From: a virus
Length of the DNA: 64,000 nt
Reading direction: 5' to 3' (one strand)
Virus record (IMG/VR): IMGVR_UViG_3300046492_000237
Coordinates: 28,690-92,689 of that record
The notes beneath the pieces are model-generated. The model ran no database searches, was not told where the DNA came from, and worked only from the letters and a program-made list of their open reading frames with translations. Positions 16,291 through 25,326 of this stretch are shown in pieces. How positions within the stretch are numbered: the first letter of the stretch is position 1; each line of letters begins with the position of its first letter. The translations under genes and the position numbers were made by a program.

Positions 16291-17577
16291 TCAGGCGACC
16301 AGCGCTGGCGACCATGGGGTATGGTTTCCGAAAAGTGCTGCATCCAGCCACGTCGACCACTTACCCATCGCCTCTTTCATCTGGGGCAGGTAGTCGGCCC
16401 GGTCGTAATTCTTCGAGCCGGTGTCACTCTTGGCGTGCTGCTGGATCAGATCGCGGGTGAAGCGCTCGACACCGGCATCATGCGTGCGAGACTTCCACGT
16501 CCGGCGAAGATCTCGCGTCTGGAAATGGGCGACCGTCACACCGTCGCTGTCCAGCCAGCGCGATATCGCCTGATTGACACTGCGATGGTCGATCAGAGCC
16601 GATTGGCTTCCGCCACGGGCTGGGAACAAAGGCCCGTCGCCATGGACCGCAATCAGGTCGCGCAGCACCTCAACGACCTGTGACGGCAGCGGGATGATGT
16701 GCTGGTGCTTGCGTCCTTTGGTCTTGTGCGCTGGCATTTTCCACAACCCGGCGTCGAGGTCGATATCGGCACCGTCAATGCGCAAGGTTTCCTGCACGCG
16801 CTGGCCACATCCGATCAGCACGCGGATGCATGCGGCGATCTCGGCGGCGAACCCGGCGGTGCCGGTGGCTTCCCACAACAGACGCAGCTCTGGCCCGGAC
16901 AGGTTGCGGTCGCGAGTGTTGATCGCCCCGGCATCCTTGGCCACGTCAGACGCAGGGTTGCGCTCAACGCCCCAGTCCTGCCGCTCTTTCGCGGTGTAGT
17001 CGTTCGCCGACTTCATCGCCCAGCTGTATGCGGAGGCGATATAGCTTCGCGCCTTGTCAGCGGCGCCGCGATGTCCAGCGCTGAAGAACGTCGACACGTA
17101 GTTGACCACGTCCATCGGCGTCGGCTCGGAGGCGGCTCGATCGCGGCCAAGGGCATCAGCAGCGTTGTTGGCTGCCAGTAGCAGCACACGCTCGACCTCA
17201 TCAGCGCTCACCTTACCCTTCGCACGCATGCTGGCGATGTAAGCCTCGAACATCAGGCCAACGGTCGCCCTGAGCTGCGCAGGCTCGCTCCTGACTGGCT
17301 TGCGGTCTGCTGTCGGGTCCTGACCTTCCGCAACCTTCGCAAACTCCTTGCGCGCCAGCTCGCGAGCCTTGTCCGGCGTCAGGTCGGTGCAGCGCGCCAA
17401 TGTCAGCTTGCGCTGGGTGCGGGCTGCATCCTTTGTGCGGTAGCGGATCACGTATGTTTTGCGGCCGCTGGCTTGAGTGCGAACGCCGAAGCCTTCCAGC
17501 TCGCTATCCCACAACCAGCTATCACCCTTTTCAGGGGTTGGCGCATTATCAACGATCGTCTTGGTCAGTTTAGGCAT
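16291..17577 (-). CDS. int: tyrosine site-specific integrase
   Basis: 428 residues. The N-terminal DUF4102-type arm-binding domain (LTKTIVDNAPTPEKGDSWLW) is followed by a catalytic core. Visible active-site residues are Arg260 (GQRVQE), Arg358 in RDLRRTW (the usual His of H-x-x-R is Arg here, a change seen in some integrases), His381 and Tyr391 (KNYDR). It inserts phage DNA into the host chromosome and helps excise it. I chose the ATG at 17577 because GAGTGGGG precedes it; a GTG at 17589 lacks an RBS. No attP core could be identified by eye. Confidence 0.9.
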   Translation of the reverse strand: MPKLTKTIVDNAPTPEKGDSWLWDSELEGFGVRTQASGRKTYVIRYRTKDAARTQRKLTLARCTDLTPDKARELARKEFAKVAEGQDPTADRKPVRSEPAQLRATVGLMFEAYIASMRAKGKVSADEVERVLLLAANNAADALGRDRAASEPTPMDVVNYVSTFFSAGHRGAADKARSYIASAYSWAMKSANDYTAKERQDWGVERNPASDVAKDAGAINTRDRNLSGPELRLLWEATGTAGFAAEIAACIRVLIGCGQRVQETLRIDGADIDLDAGLWKMPAHKTKGRKHQHIIPLPSQVVEVLRDLIAVHGDGPLFPARGGSQSALIDHRSVNQAISRWLDSDGVTVAHFQTRDLRRTWKSRTHDAGVERFTRDLIQQHAKSDTGSKNYDRADYLPQMKEAMGKWSTWLDAALFGNHTPWSPALVA

Positions 17578-17603
17578 GATAAACCCCACTCATTTGCTTG
17601 TGC

Positions 17604-17637
17604 GTTGATCATAAATGATTAACGTGGTTATTGCCAA
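17604..17637 (-). promoter_or_regulatory. integrase promoter with palindromic operator
   Basis: On the - strand TTGGCA (17637-17632), an 18-base spacer and TATGAT (17613-17608) form a sigma70-type promoter. The palindrome GTTGATCATAAATGATTAAC (17604-17623) covers the -10 box. It is one of the near-perfect copies of the dispersed operator. Confidence 0.65.
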
Positions 17638-17654
17638 TATTTTTGCCATAGCGC

Positions 17655-17691
17655 AAAAAAGCCACTGAGCCAGATCCCGGCGCAGTGGCTT
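17655..17691 (-). terminator. intrinsic terminator between unknown gene and integrase
   Basis: On the - strand AAGCCACTG and CAGTGGCTT form a 9-bp stem closed by a 15-base loop, followed by TTTT. It ends transcripts of the 282-residue gene before the integrase promoter. Confidence 0.85.
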
Positions 17692-17706
17692 GAGTATTGA
17701 CCAAAT

Positions 17707-18555
17707 TCAGGCCAGTGTTTTTTCAGGATCAAGCCGATCAAGGCGCTCAATTTCAGCGATGATCAACGCGCCGGCTCTTACCAGCTGTTCGCGGCGCGGT
17801 ATTTCTGATTTTTTGGAGGCCCAACCTACACCCGGAACCGAGGATTGCCCCGGCATGGCGTAATCTGCGGCTGCCTGAGCGATCTCGCTATTTGTGTGGC
17901 TGTCGTCATGTTCGCGGCTGTAGCACTTTTCGGAGATCTGGCGAACTCTCTCATTCACCAGATCGCGCCATGGAATCCCCTCGCCATACCGCATCAGGTC
18001 TTGTAGTCGAGCAACCTCATTGTCAGCAGCCTGCGCGGCCTTCTCTGCGCCGCGCACTCGCTCGATCAGCTCAGGCAGCGCATTAACGGCATCGATCGCC
18101 AAGAAGGCATCGCGGCGCTGCAGAAGCGTGCCAATTTTAAGATCGTAGCTCTCTGTGAAGGTTCTTCCCTCGATGCTACCACCAGCCAATCGGCCTTCTT
18201 GCCACTCTCCCGGCTTATGGCAAGCCTGATCGATCATCTTTTCCAGATGAGTGACGATATCGACCTTTTCAGGTGTCAGACCGGCGAAGTGGTCTGGCTT
18301 GATGTCTTGGAACGCCAGAGCCTCAATATCCCGGATCGTATCGATCACGGCTTTGGCTGTTTCCTGCCGCTGAGTGAGCGGCACTGACAGAACCGGAACG
18401 CTGACAGACAGCAGAACCTGAGCAACGCTGGCGATCGCCTCGCGCGGACGGCTACCCTCTGGCCGTAGCCACTGGCCCACGATCTTTCTGATTGCGATAA
18501 TTCCTTCGGCCGTGGTCAATTCCGGCGCAGAAACATCTGATTGAGCATTTTCCAC
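17707..18555 (-). CDS. phage protein of unknown function
   Basis: 282 residues, mostly helical. The C-terminal third has YSREHDDSHTNSEIAQAAAD and REQLVRAGALIIAEIERLDR, a pattern I associate with phage and prophage proteins of unknown function. The GTG at 18555 is chosen because AAGGGGA lies six bases upstream. A longer TTG start at 18579 would run into the terminator at 18580. Flanked by terminators on both sides, so it is probably a separate transcript. Confidence 0.7.
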   Translation of the reverse strand: MENAQSDVSAPELTTAEGIIAIRKIVGQWLRPEGSRPREAIASVAQVLLSVSVPVLSVPLTQRQETAKAVIDTIRDIEALAFQDIKPDHFAGLTPEKVDIVTHLEKMIDQACHKPGEWQEGRLAGGSIEGRTFTESYDLKIGTLLQRRDAFLAIDAVNALPELIERVRGAEKAAQAADNEVARLQDLMRYGEGIPWRDLVNERVRQISEKCYSREHDDSHTNSEIAQAAADYAMPGQSSVPGVGWASKKSEIPRREQLVRAGALIIAEIERLDRLDPEKTLA

Positions 18556-18579
18556 CTGCAATCCCCTTATCCAGAGCAA

Positions 18580-18605
18580 TAAAAAGCGGGGTACATGACC
18601 CCGCT
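18580..18605 (-). terminator. intrinsic terminator after the HU-like gene
   Basis: On the - strand AGCGGGGT and ACCCCGCT form an 8-bp stem with a 5-base loop followed by TTTTATT. It ends the recombination/HU transcript. Confidence 0.85.
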
Positions 18606-18629
18606 GACAGCATCAGATATCAGTCGATA

Positions 18630-18902
18630 TCAATTCACCGCGTCTTTCAACGCCTTGGCCGGCACAAACTTCAGCGCGACCTTGGCATCGATCACGATCG
18701 CTTCGCCGGTGCGCGGGTTGCGACCGGGACGCTCAGGCTTGTTCGTGGCTTTCAACTTGCCAATCGATGGCAACAGGACTTCGCCATCGGCGCGGAGGCG
18801 CGCGACAGTGTCCGAAAACAACGCATCAAGCACTCGGCCAACAGTAGCCTGTGACTCATTGGTCTTCGTAGCGATGCTGGCGACAAGTGCGAGCTTGCTC
18901 AT
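18630..18902 (-). CDS. HU/IHF-family histone-like DNA-binding protein
   Basis: 90 residues, the full HU length. Family features are the N-terminal helices (LVASIATKTNESQATVGRVL), the core GEVLLPSIGKL, and the beta-arm with RPGRNPRTGEAIVIDAKVAL. HU-type proteins bend DNA and could help integration, recombination or replication start. Follows the putative annealing protein by 24 bp. Confidence 0.9.
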   Translation of the reverse strand: MSKLALVASIATKTNESQATVGRVLDALFSDTVARLRADGEVLLPSIGKLKATNKPERPGRNPRTGEAIVIDAKVALKFVPAKALKDAVN

Positions 18903-18926
18903 GGTGTTTCTCCAGTGGGTTGCGGG

Positions 18927-20153
18927 TTAAAAAACGTCTTCTTTGGATGGATCCAACACAGTGGTCGGCTCCGGCTCTTGCTCTGGCTCCACATTGCCAG
19001 CGCCATCCGCAACAACATCAGCGGTATCGGTGCCAGTGGCTGCGGCTTCAGCAGTGGTAGCTGTAGTGACAGCAGCATCAGCGGCCTGATCGACAGCCTT
19101 GGTCATGTCGGCGGACACCTGCTCTTTCGCGGTGGCAGCGTCAGCATCAGAGCCAGCACCAGTTGGCAATGCCTCGTTGGTAGCATCTTTCGGCTGTTCG
19201 CCTTTGGCCTTGTCGGCCTTATCAGCCGCCGTCTGGCGCTTCACCGGTGCAGATTTGGTCGGCGGCGCAGTCTTCGCGGTTGCCGCCAAAGCGTTGCCCG
19301 TCTGCTCAGCTGCTACCTCGGCTTCCGGCGCACCGAAGAACTCGCTCGCTGGCGTACCTTCCTTGAGCGCGGCGTAAACGCCCTGCAGGTTGATCAGTTC
19401 GTCGAGCAGGATGTCGTCAAGCGAGTGACCGAGGTACGTCTCAAGGTGCGAGACCGTGACGCCGTAGCCGCCGAAGACACCAATCATTTTCCGGGCACGA
19501 ACCGCCAAAGGCTCAGTATTCGCCCCGGCGATGGTCTTCTTGCACTCCTCGGACGCGGACTCGATCATCCACTTCGGCATCATCGCCAAGATCCGGCCAC
19601 GCATCTGCTTGCTGGCGACGTTGGCAATGCGGTTGTCGATGTCCTTCTGGTCGCGCAGCTTGCGTGGGCCGTCTTTGGTGTCGATGACGTGCAGGACGGT
19701 CAACTGGCGAATCTGCCGGTTGTTGGTCTGCTTGTCCCATGCGTAGATCTCGACCTCGGAGCGGCCAAAATCACGCGGCTCAGGGCCGGCCTCGGTGCGC
19801 GACAGCTCGCGGTGACCGTATTCGAAGTTGCCATAGACTCGGGCAATTTCCTCGGCAAAGCGGATGCTGAGGCCGGTAACCTTGCTGCCGCCCTGCGGGA
19901 TCGTATAGAACGCCACGTTGGCGAATGCAGGGATTGAGCAAGCCTCTTTCAGCTCCTCGAAAGCCGACATCAGGTTGCGCGGAAAGCGCTTCGCCATGAT
20001 CAGCTGGCCCTGCGCTTCGGCGATGGCCCGTTCCTGCTCGATGGACACCGCACCGGCGTTGATACCTGCAGCCATTGGATGTCGGTTGCCCATGGACAAC
20101 TGATTGCCTTGCTGGGCTGTGCGCTCAATCAGTTCCTGCGTACCTTGCGTCAT
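18927..20153 (-). CDS. putative single-strand annealing / recombination protein
   Basis: 408 residues. The first ~260 residues are a conserved phage domain (RFPRNLMSAFEELKEAC, GGSKVTGLSIRFAEEIARVY, KDIDNRIANVASKQMRGRIL). The last ~150 are a low-complexity Ala/Thr/acidic tail. The annealing role is inferred from its place in the operon with a RecE-like exonuclease and an SMC-like ATPase; no catalytic motif proves it. An acidic flexible tail is common in proteins that bind SSB or DNA partners. Confidence 0.6.
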   Translation of the reverse strand: MTQGTQELIERTAQQGNQLSMGNRHPMAAGINAGAVSIEQERAIAEAQGQLIMAKRFPRNLMSAFEELKEACSIPAFANVAFYTIPQGGSKVTGLSIRFAEEIARVYGNFEYGHRELSRTEAGPEPRDFGRSEVEIYAWDKQTNNRQIRQLTVLHVIDTKDGPRKLRDQKDIDNRIANVASKQMRGRILAMMPKWMIESASEECKKTIAGANTEPLAVRARKMIGVFGGYGVTVSHLETYLGHSLDDILLDELINLQGVYAALKEGTPASEFFGAPEAEVAAEQTGNALAATAKTAPPTKSAPVKRQTAADKADKAKGEQPKDATNEALPTGAGSDADAATAKEQVSADMTKAVDQAADAAVTTATTAEAAATGTDTADVVADGAGNVEPEQEPEPTTVLDPSKEDVF

Positions 20154-20178
20154 GAATTGTACCTTTCGTTACTGGTTC

Positions 20179-20198
20179 GTTAATTGTAAATGATTATG
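20179..20198. promoter_or_regulatory. degenerate copy of the dispersed palindrome
   Basis: GTTAATTGTAAATGATTATG keeps about two thirds of the RTTRMTCA-N4-TGAKYAAY consensus, just upstream of the 408-residue gene. Possibly a weak operator or internal promoter region; spacing to a -10 box is not clear. Confidence 0.35.
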
Positions 20199-20202
20199 CA
20201 GC

Positions 20203-21609
20203 TTATGCCGTGGTTTGCACGTTAAATTCTTCACCATTGACCGTAGTGACGAAAAGTTGCAAGCCTGACTCGAGAACCTGATCGCGGAATGCCACAAAAG
20301 CGTCAGGATCCAAGCATTCCAGCCGGTCGACGCAGCAGATGCCGAGGGCACCGGTGCGCAGCTTGGCGATCTCGACCGCGATCTCGACCTGCTGCGCGGT
20401 GTTGAGTCGATCGAACACAACGCCGCCACGGTAGATTTCACCATCACGAACCTCAACGCCGGGAATCGGCAGCGCGGCGAGCAGTTCCAGTTTGTAGGCG
20501 TCGATGTCTTCGAGGGCCTTGGTCTGGGATGCAGCATCCTGCTTGAGTTCTTCCAGTTCCTCTTCCATCTGCTTGATGGTGCCCAGCGCCTGTTCACGCT
20601 TGGCGTGCGCGCTGCGGTTGGTGCGGATGGCTTCGAGCGTCTGGTTGATCGGGCCGACAGTTTCCGAGTGTTTCTGGATGGTCTTCTCGCGCTGGGTGCC
20701 CGCGTTGGTTTCCATCGTGCGTTCGGCGGTCTGGATCGCTTCGATTGCCGCTGTTGCAGCGGCGTTGATGGCTTCAACTTCTGCTGAGCCCTCGGTTTTC
20801 AACTCATCAATCTTGCGCTGCACCTCGGCGCGGATACCATCAACTTTTCCCTGAGCGTCGCTGCGCAGCTTGTCGATCTCGGCTTGGTTGGCCTTTTTGA
20901 TCCCGTCGAGTTTGTTCCGGACACGGTCCAGCTCAGCATCCTTGGCGGTGGTTGCCTGCTCCAACGCAGCGCGCAATTCGTCTTCATTGCCATCTGCGCC
21001 ACCGGGCACATCTGGCATGGCCAGTTGCAGCTGGTTGATCGTGCTGTCCTTTTCTTTGACTGCGCGATTGGTGCCAGTGCGGTCGGCATACACCCGGGCG
21101 CGGATCTCATCGATGATCGCCAGTCCATGGATCGAGCCGTCCATGATCGGTTCCATACCGCCAATACTTTCCAGCCGCTCGGCATCAATCTCGATCGGCA
21201 TGGCTTCGAGCAGAACCTTCACCCGGTCTTTGGGCTGGGCGGTCAGGAAGGCAACAGGGTTGACGCTCAGGCTATCAACCAGCGACTTCATGAACTCGGC
21301 AGGCTTGGGGACCTTCTTGCCATCGGCGTCGGTAACACTGGTGGTGCTGCGCAGGCCGGTTACGCGCTTCTTGATCTCGGCGCCGTCGTCGAGAACCAGA
21401 ACGACCTCGCCTTCTTCGGCACCCAGACGCAGCAGCGTGGCGTCGTGGCCTTGGCCGGTGGCGGCCTTGATCGCCTCGAGGACGCTGGTCTTGCCCTCGC
21501 CATTTTTGCCACGGATCTCGTTGAAGCCTTCCGGGCTGAACTCCAACTCATCAATGCCGAGGATGTTGGAGATTTTGAGGTGGGAAATTTGCAGCAATTT
21601 ATCAGTCAT
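20203..21609 (-). CDS. SMC/RecF-like ATPase of the recombination cassette
   Basis: 468 residues. Walker A is GKNGEGKTS (about 34-42), after an SMC/RecF-type N-terminus (ISHLKISNILGIDELEFSPE). The middle (about 190-370) is a long charged coiled coil. The C-terminus has FDRLNTAQQVEIAVEIAKL (signature-like) and ICCVDRLECLDPDAF (Walker B/D-loop-like). So it is a short SMC-type ATPase with both ATP half-sites, about half the length of SbcC. It lies between exonuclease and annealing-protein genes and may load or regulate the nuclease. Confidence 0.8.
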   Translation of the reverse strand: MTDKLLQISHLKISNILGIDELEFSPEGFNEIRGKNGEGKTSVLEAIKAATGQGHDATLLRLGAEEGEVVLVLDDGAEIKKRVTGLRSTTSVTDADGKKVPKPAEFMKSLVDSLSVNPVAFLTAQPKDRVKVLLEAMPIEIDAERLESIGGMEPIMDGSIHGLAIIDEIRARVYADRTGTNRAVKEKDSTINQLQLAMPDVPGGADGNEDELRAALEQATTAKDAELDRVRNKLDGIKKANQAEIDKLRSDAQGKVDGIRAEVQRKIDELKTEGSAEVEAINAAATAAIEAIQTAERTMETNAGTQREKTIQKHSETVGPINQTLEAIRTNRSAHAKREQALGTIKQMEEELEELKQDAASQTKALEDIDAYKLELLAALPIPGVEVRDGEIYRGGVVFDRLNTAQQVEIAVEIAKLRTGALGICCVDRLECLDPDAFVAFRDQVLESGLQLFVTTVNGEEFNVQTTA

Positions 21610-21641
21610 TGGTTGGTTTCCTTCAGGTGCTATGTCGGGTG

Positions 21642-22646
21642 TTAAATGGCGAATTCTTCTTCACGCATTGCCCAGAACGGCAATTTGGCTTCGAGCATGT
21701 CGCCTTCGGCGGCGCCCAGCCAAAGGTTGTTCTGCTCGCAGTGGATCAGCCGAGCCAAGTCGCGCTTGTAAAGGCGGCGACCGCGCTCGATCTGGAAGTC
21801 ATTCAGGTAGTGGACGGCCACGTCATGCGGGCGCCCGTTCTGTGCGGCGATAAAAGCGAACCCACGCGGCGCGTCGCGCCCGTACAGACCTCGGAGGATG
21901 TCCAGATACCACGCGGCCTGAACTTCGTAGCGGCGCTGGGCGATGGTTTTGCCGAAGCCTTCGAGACTCACGTCGTCGGTAGTCTTGAGGTCGACAACCC
22001 ACATGCCGTCATGAGTGATGGCGTCAGTTCGGCATTTGCGCAGAACCGGCACCTTGACCACTTTCTGGGTGTCGTGGTCGATGTAGTCTTCCTCAGTTTC
22101 GAGGAAAAACGATCGCTCTACCGTGGCGCCGCTCAACAGGCCGCCGGCCCATGGGTCACGATCGACTGCGCGCAGCATGCCGAGCATGCCTTTATAGGCC
22201 TTTGCCGGGATGGCGATCTTGCCGACCATGCTTTCTTCATGCATTTGCTTGAGGAAATAGATGATCTTTTCACGCGGGTAGCCGGCTTCCTCTACCAGTC
22301 GGCGCGCCAACTCAGGCTTGGATCCGCCAGTCATCAGCGACTCATCGATCAGGACGCGCTTCATGTCGTCGACCGTGTCCAGTGCTTGAGGGAAGGCTGA
22401 CTTGTCGAAGTCGACCGCGTAGGTCTTTTCGAAGGTGCCCGGCTCTAAAACCAGCTTGTGGGTGCCGTCACCAACAGCAAAGCAGTGCTTGAATTCCTGC
22501 TCCTCGCGATCCGGGTTGATGTACTGATCCCAGTAGTTCAAGCCGCTGACAGCGATCGCATCCAGCTTGCTTTTACTGACCCCGGGGCCGGAATGGTACT
22601 CATCGTTTGTAAGCACGACTTCGCCGTGCAGTTTGGGTAGGTTCAA
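21642..22646 (-). CDS. RecE-like exonuclease (PD-(D/E)xK, DUF3799-type)
   Basis: About 334 residues. Near residue 210, RKCRTDAITHDGMWVVDLKT is the nuclease core: Asp, then D-x-K (DLKTTDD), followed by YEVQAAWYLDIL, as in RecE / exonuclease VIII. It would chew one strand of double-stranded ends for annealing. The start is uncertain: the open frame reaches 22691, but the promoter -10 box lies at 22679-22684, so I use TTG at 22646; GTG at 22616 is an alternative. First gene of a leftward operon. Confidence 0.8.
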   Translation of the reverse strand: MNLPKLHGEVVLTNDEYHSGPGVSKSKLDAIAVSGLNYWDQYINPDREEQEFKHCFAVGDGTHKLVLEPGTFEKTYAVDFDKSAFPQALDTVDDMKRVLIDESLMTGGSKPELARRLVEEAGYPREKIIYFLKQMHEESMVGKIAIPAKAYKGMLGMLRAVDRDPWAGGLLSGATVERSFFLETEEDYIDHDTQKVVKVPVLRKCRTDAITHDGMWVVDLKTTDDVSLEGFGKTIAQRRYEVQAAWYLDILRGLYGRDAPRGFAFIAAQNGRPHDVAVHYLNDFQIERGRRLYKRDLARLIHCEQNNLWLGAAEGDMLEAKLPFWAMREEEFAI

Positions 22647-22678
22647 GGTCTGATCTCGGTTGAACTCTGGAGGTGCGC

Positions 22679-22708
22679 AGAATACGCGCAAATTTGATTA
22701 ACGCGCAA
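22679..22708 (-). promoter_or_regulatory. leftward promoter and operator for the recombination operon
   Basis: On the - strand TTGCGC (22708-22703), an 18-base spacer and TATTCT (22684-22679). The spacer holds GTTAATCAAATTTG, a good half of the dispersed palindrome; the other half is degenerate. Confidence 0.6.
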
Positions 22709-22775
22709 GTCATCACGACCATTTTTGTGCAGCTTATATAGTTTCGCTTTTTTCGTGCCGGGGGCGATTTATTCG

Positions 22776-22804
22776 TTACACCCGTTAATCAAATCCGATA
22801 CACT
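22776..22804 (+). promoter_or_regulatory. rightward promoter and operator for the HTH gene
   Basis: TTACAC (22776-22781), a 17-base spacer and TACACT (22799-22804). GTTAATCAAATCCGATACAC at 22784-22803 is a half-conserved copy of the dispersed palindrome. With the leftward site 80 bp away it makes a two-operator divergent control region, as at a lysogeny switch. Confidence 0.55.
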
Positions 22805-22834
22805 TGGCCGGCAGTCAATCGAGTGAGCACTACC

Positions 22835-23080
22835 ATGAACGAACAGAACAGAACAGAAACAGAAGGCGATGCGCCGGATGGCTTCGATCAGATCTTCTAC
22901 CAGTATCTTGATCAGCTTGAGCGTCGGGCACATGCGGTCAATATGACGTTGACCGATCTTTGTCGTGATTCTGGAGTATCGAGGGCGACCCCGGATCGTT
23001 GGCGTAAAAGTCTGCCGAAAACGATCCAGAACGTTTGCGACCTCGAAGCCATCGTTAAAAAGGCTGAGCGGAAAAAATAA
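22835..23080 (+). CDS. small HTH DNA-binding protein (candidate regulator)
   Basis: 81 residues from ATG (GTG at 22823 would add four). MTLTDLCRDSGVSRATPDRW is a helix-turn-helix of the Cro/MarR-like short type, with the recognition helix around SRATPDRWRK, and a basic C-terminus (KKAERKK). Encoded in a divergent region between two operator-like palindromes, so it is probably autoregulated. It has no cleavable LexA-type domain, so if it is the repressor it differs from lambda CI. Best candidate for the protein that binds the dispersed palindromes (inference). Confidence 0.7.
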   Translation: MNEQNRTETEGDAPDGFDQIFYQYLDQLERRAHAVNMTLTDLCRDSGVSRATPDRWRKSLPKTIQNVCDLEAIVKKAERKK

Positions 23081-23129
23081 CCCCTAACTTTGGGGCGTGG
23101 ACCTATCAATAAAGCCACGCTTGTGCCGA

Positions 23130-24791
23130 ATGAAAATTCAACCCCGCGACTATCAGCAATCGCTGATGGATCAGGTTCGTGTTGCCTTTAGAGAAGGAAA
23201 GCGCAGTCCGTTGGTAGTTGCTGCCACCGGCGCGGGAAAAACCGTGGTGTTCAGCGCTATCGCTGACAGTGCTGCGGAAAAGGGGCATGAGGTGCTGATT
23301 CTGGCGCACCGTGACACCCTCATTAAGCAGGCAAGCGCCAAGCTCAGGCAGAACGGCGTGAAGCACGGCATCATCATGGCGGGCTTCACGCAAGACCTTC
23401 GCCAGAAGGTGCAGGTTGGGTCGGTGCAAACGCTGGCCCGGCGACTGTCAAAGCTGCGCTGGAAGCCGAAACTCATCATTATCGATGAGGCTCACCTGTC
23501 AGCTGCAAAAACCTACCGCGACATCCTCAAGGCTTTCCCCGACGCGCTGGTGCTGGGCTTCACGGGATCGCCGTGCCGGCTCGACAACAAGCCTCTGGGC
23601 AAAGAGGCTGGCGGTATTTATGACGACCTGATTCAGGCCATCTCCATCAAGCAGCTCATTGCGCGTGGCTTCTTGGTGCAGCCGCAGGTGTTCGGCGCCG
23701 CCGAGGCGCTGGATCTGTCCGGCATCAAAAAGAGCATGGGTGACTACGCCACCGCCGAACTGGCGGCCGTCGTCGACAAACCCAAGATCACCGGCGACGC
23801 TGTCGCGCAATACCTCAAGATCTGCCCGGATGTCCCGGCGGTGGCGTGGTGCGTCACGGTTGAGCACGCCCAGCACGTTGCTGACGCCTTCAATGCAGCG
23901 GGGATCTCGGCGCTGATGCTCTGCGGCGAGCACGACAGCGATTACCGCGACAAGGCGCTCAAGGCGCTGGAAACCGGCGAGATCAAGGTCATTTCGTTTG
24001 TCGGGATTTTGATCGAGGGCGTCGACCAGCCCGCGATCGGGGCAATCATCCTGCTGCGTCCGACCATGTCTCTCGCCAGTTACCTGCAGGTGATCGGTCG
24101 CGGCCTTCGCCCATACACCGATGCCAACGGCGTCAAGAAAGAATGCTGCTACGTGCTTGATCATGCTGGGCTCTGGCAGCGCCATGGCTTCGCCGATGAG
24201 GAACGCGAGTGGGAATTGAACACCGAGGTCAAGAAGGGCGCCAAGAAAAAGGAAAAGGAGACGACTGTCGACCTTATCCAGTGTCGCGGCTGCTTTGCGG
24301 TGTTCTCCCCGGTGCAGGCTGCCGAGGCCGGCCAGAAGCTGATCGAGGAGCGCCCGGGCTATCTCGGCGCGCCATGCTGCCCGAACTGCAAGAAGGCGAT
24401 CGAGATCAAGGTCCGCAAGCTTGAGCAGGTTGATGGCGAGCTGATCAAGATCACGCCGGAAATGCGTGCGGAAATGGAGGCTGACCGCAAAAAGACATCG
24501 CTTGAGCAGCGCCGCATGCAGGGCCAGACCCAGACGCTCGAGGACCTGAAGGCCTACGGCGCGAAGATGGGCCGCTCTGCGCAGTGGGCGGAACACGTTT
24601 GGAATGCTCGCCAGCGCAAGAAAGAACCCAAGAAATCGCCGCCAGTCATCGAGCTGCCGCCGGTCCCTACCGATGAACAGCTGGCCGTCATGACACTGGA
24701 GGAGCTGGAGAAAGTCCGCGCCGAACAGGGCTGGCCCCTCAGCTGGCCAACTGAATTTTATCGCAGCAATCAGTCGAACCTCAATTTCTAA
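23130..24791 (+). CDS. superfamily 2 DEAD/DEAH-type DNA helicase
   Basis: 553 residues from the ATG at 23130. Visible motifs in order: IQPRDYQQSLMDQV (Q-motif-like), AATGAGKT (Walker A, 31-38), IIIDEAHLS (Walker B), LGFTGSP (motif III) and QVIGRGLRP (motif VI arginines). A zinc site follows (IQCRGCFAVF ... CCPNC), then a Lys/Glu-rich tail. Likely acts in replication or recombination with the SSB and primase downstream. No strong RBS is seen. Confidence 0.9.
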   Translation: MKIQPRDYQQSLMDQVRVAFREGKRSPLVVAATGAGKTVVFSAIADSAAEKGHEVLILAHRDTLIKQASAKLRQNGVKHGIIMAGFTQDLRQKVQVGSVQTLARRLSKLRWKPKLIIIDEAHLSAAKTYRDILKAFPDALVLGFTGSPCRLDNKPLGKEAGGIYDDLIQAISIKQLIARGFLVQPQVFGAAEALDLSGIKKSMGDYATAELAAVVDKPKITGDAVAQYLKICPDVPAVAWCVTVEHAQHVADAFNAAGISALMLCGEHDSDYRDKALKALETGEIKVISFVGILIEGVDQPAIGAIILLRPTMSLASYLQVIGRGLRPYTDANGVKKECCYVLDHAGLWQRHGFADEEREWELNTEVKKGAKKKEKETTVDLIQCRGCFAVFSPVQAAEAGQKLIEERPGYLGAPCCPNCKKAIEIKVRKLEQVDGELIKITPEMRAEMEADRKKTSLEQRRMQGQTQTLEDLKAYGAKMGRSAQWAEHVWNARQRKKEPKKSPPVIELPPVPTDEQLAVMTLEELEKVRAEQGWPLSWPTEFYRSNQSNLNF

Positions 24792-24803
24792 GGTAACCAC
24801 ACC

Positions 24804-25256
24804 ATGTCATCCGTAAACAGCGTCACCATCGTCGGTCGTGTCGGTCAGGATCCAGAAGTCCGCTTCCTGCCGAACGGCGACGCCATCTGCAACCTGTCCG
24901 TGGCCACCAGCAAGCAATGGATCGACAAAGCCTCTGGCGAAAAGAAGGAAAAAACCGAGTGGCACCGCGTCGTGCTGTTCGGGAAAACCGCCGAGCTGGC
25001 GGGCAAGTGGACCAAGAAGGGCACCGTGGTTTATGTCCGGGGCGAGCTGGAAACCCGCGAGTGGGAGAAGGACGGAATCAAGCGCTACACCACCGAGATC
25101 AAAGGGCTCGACTTCGATCCGTTCATCAGCGGCGTAAAAGCCGAACCGAACCAGACTCAAAGTCGTGACGGTAACAATCAGACCTCGCAGCAACGTTCTC
25201 AGGCCGCGCCGCAGCAATCCGCGCCGCCGCCGAAGGACAACGATATTCCGTTCTGA
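24804..25256 (+). CDS. ssb: single-stranded DNA-binding protein
   Basis: 150 residues. The OB-fold core has [20 protein letters not shown], the [14 protein letters not shown] segment and [12 protein letters not shown] Gln/Ser/Pro-rich linker leads to the acidic tip DNDIPF that recruits partner enzymes. Binds the exposed strand during replication; just downstream of the helicase. Confidence 0.95.
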   Translation: MSSVNSVTIVGRVGQDPEVRFLPNGDAICNLSVATSKQWIDKASGEKKEKTEWHRVVLFGKTAELAGKWTKKGTVVYVRGELETREWEKDGIKRYTTEIKGLDFDPFISGVKAEPNQTQSRDGNNQTSQQRSQAAPQQSAPPPKDNDIPF

Positions 25257-25272
25257 CGCCGCCCCACATTGA

Positions 25273-25310
25273 GCAATGGAGGGGTGGTTTTCGACTCTGG
25301 GGCCCCCTCC
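25273..25310 (+). other. intergenic hairpin after ssb
   Basis: GGAGGGG and CCCCTCC form a stem around a 20-odd-base loop in the 70-bp gap after ssb. No T-run, so more likely an mRNA stability or processing element than a terminator. Confidence 0.4.
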
Positions 25311-25326
25311 TACAAGGAAGCCGTAA

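Noticed and set aside
16223-17706. attP core near the integrase
   Set aside because: No tRNA-end-like sequence or clear direct arm-type repeats could be told by eye; needs comparison with the host site.
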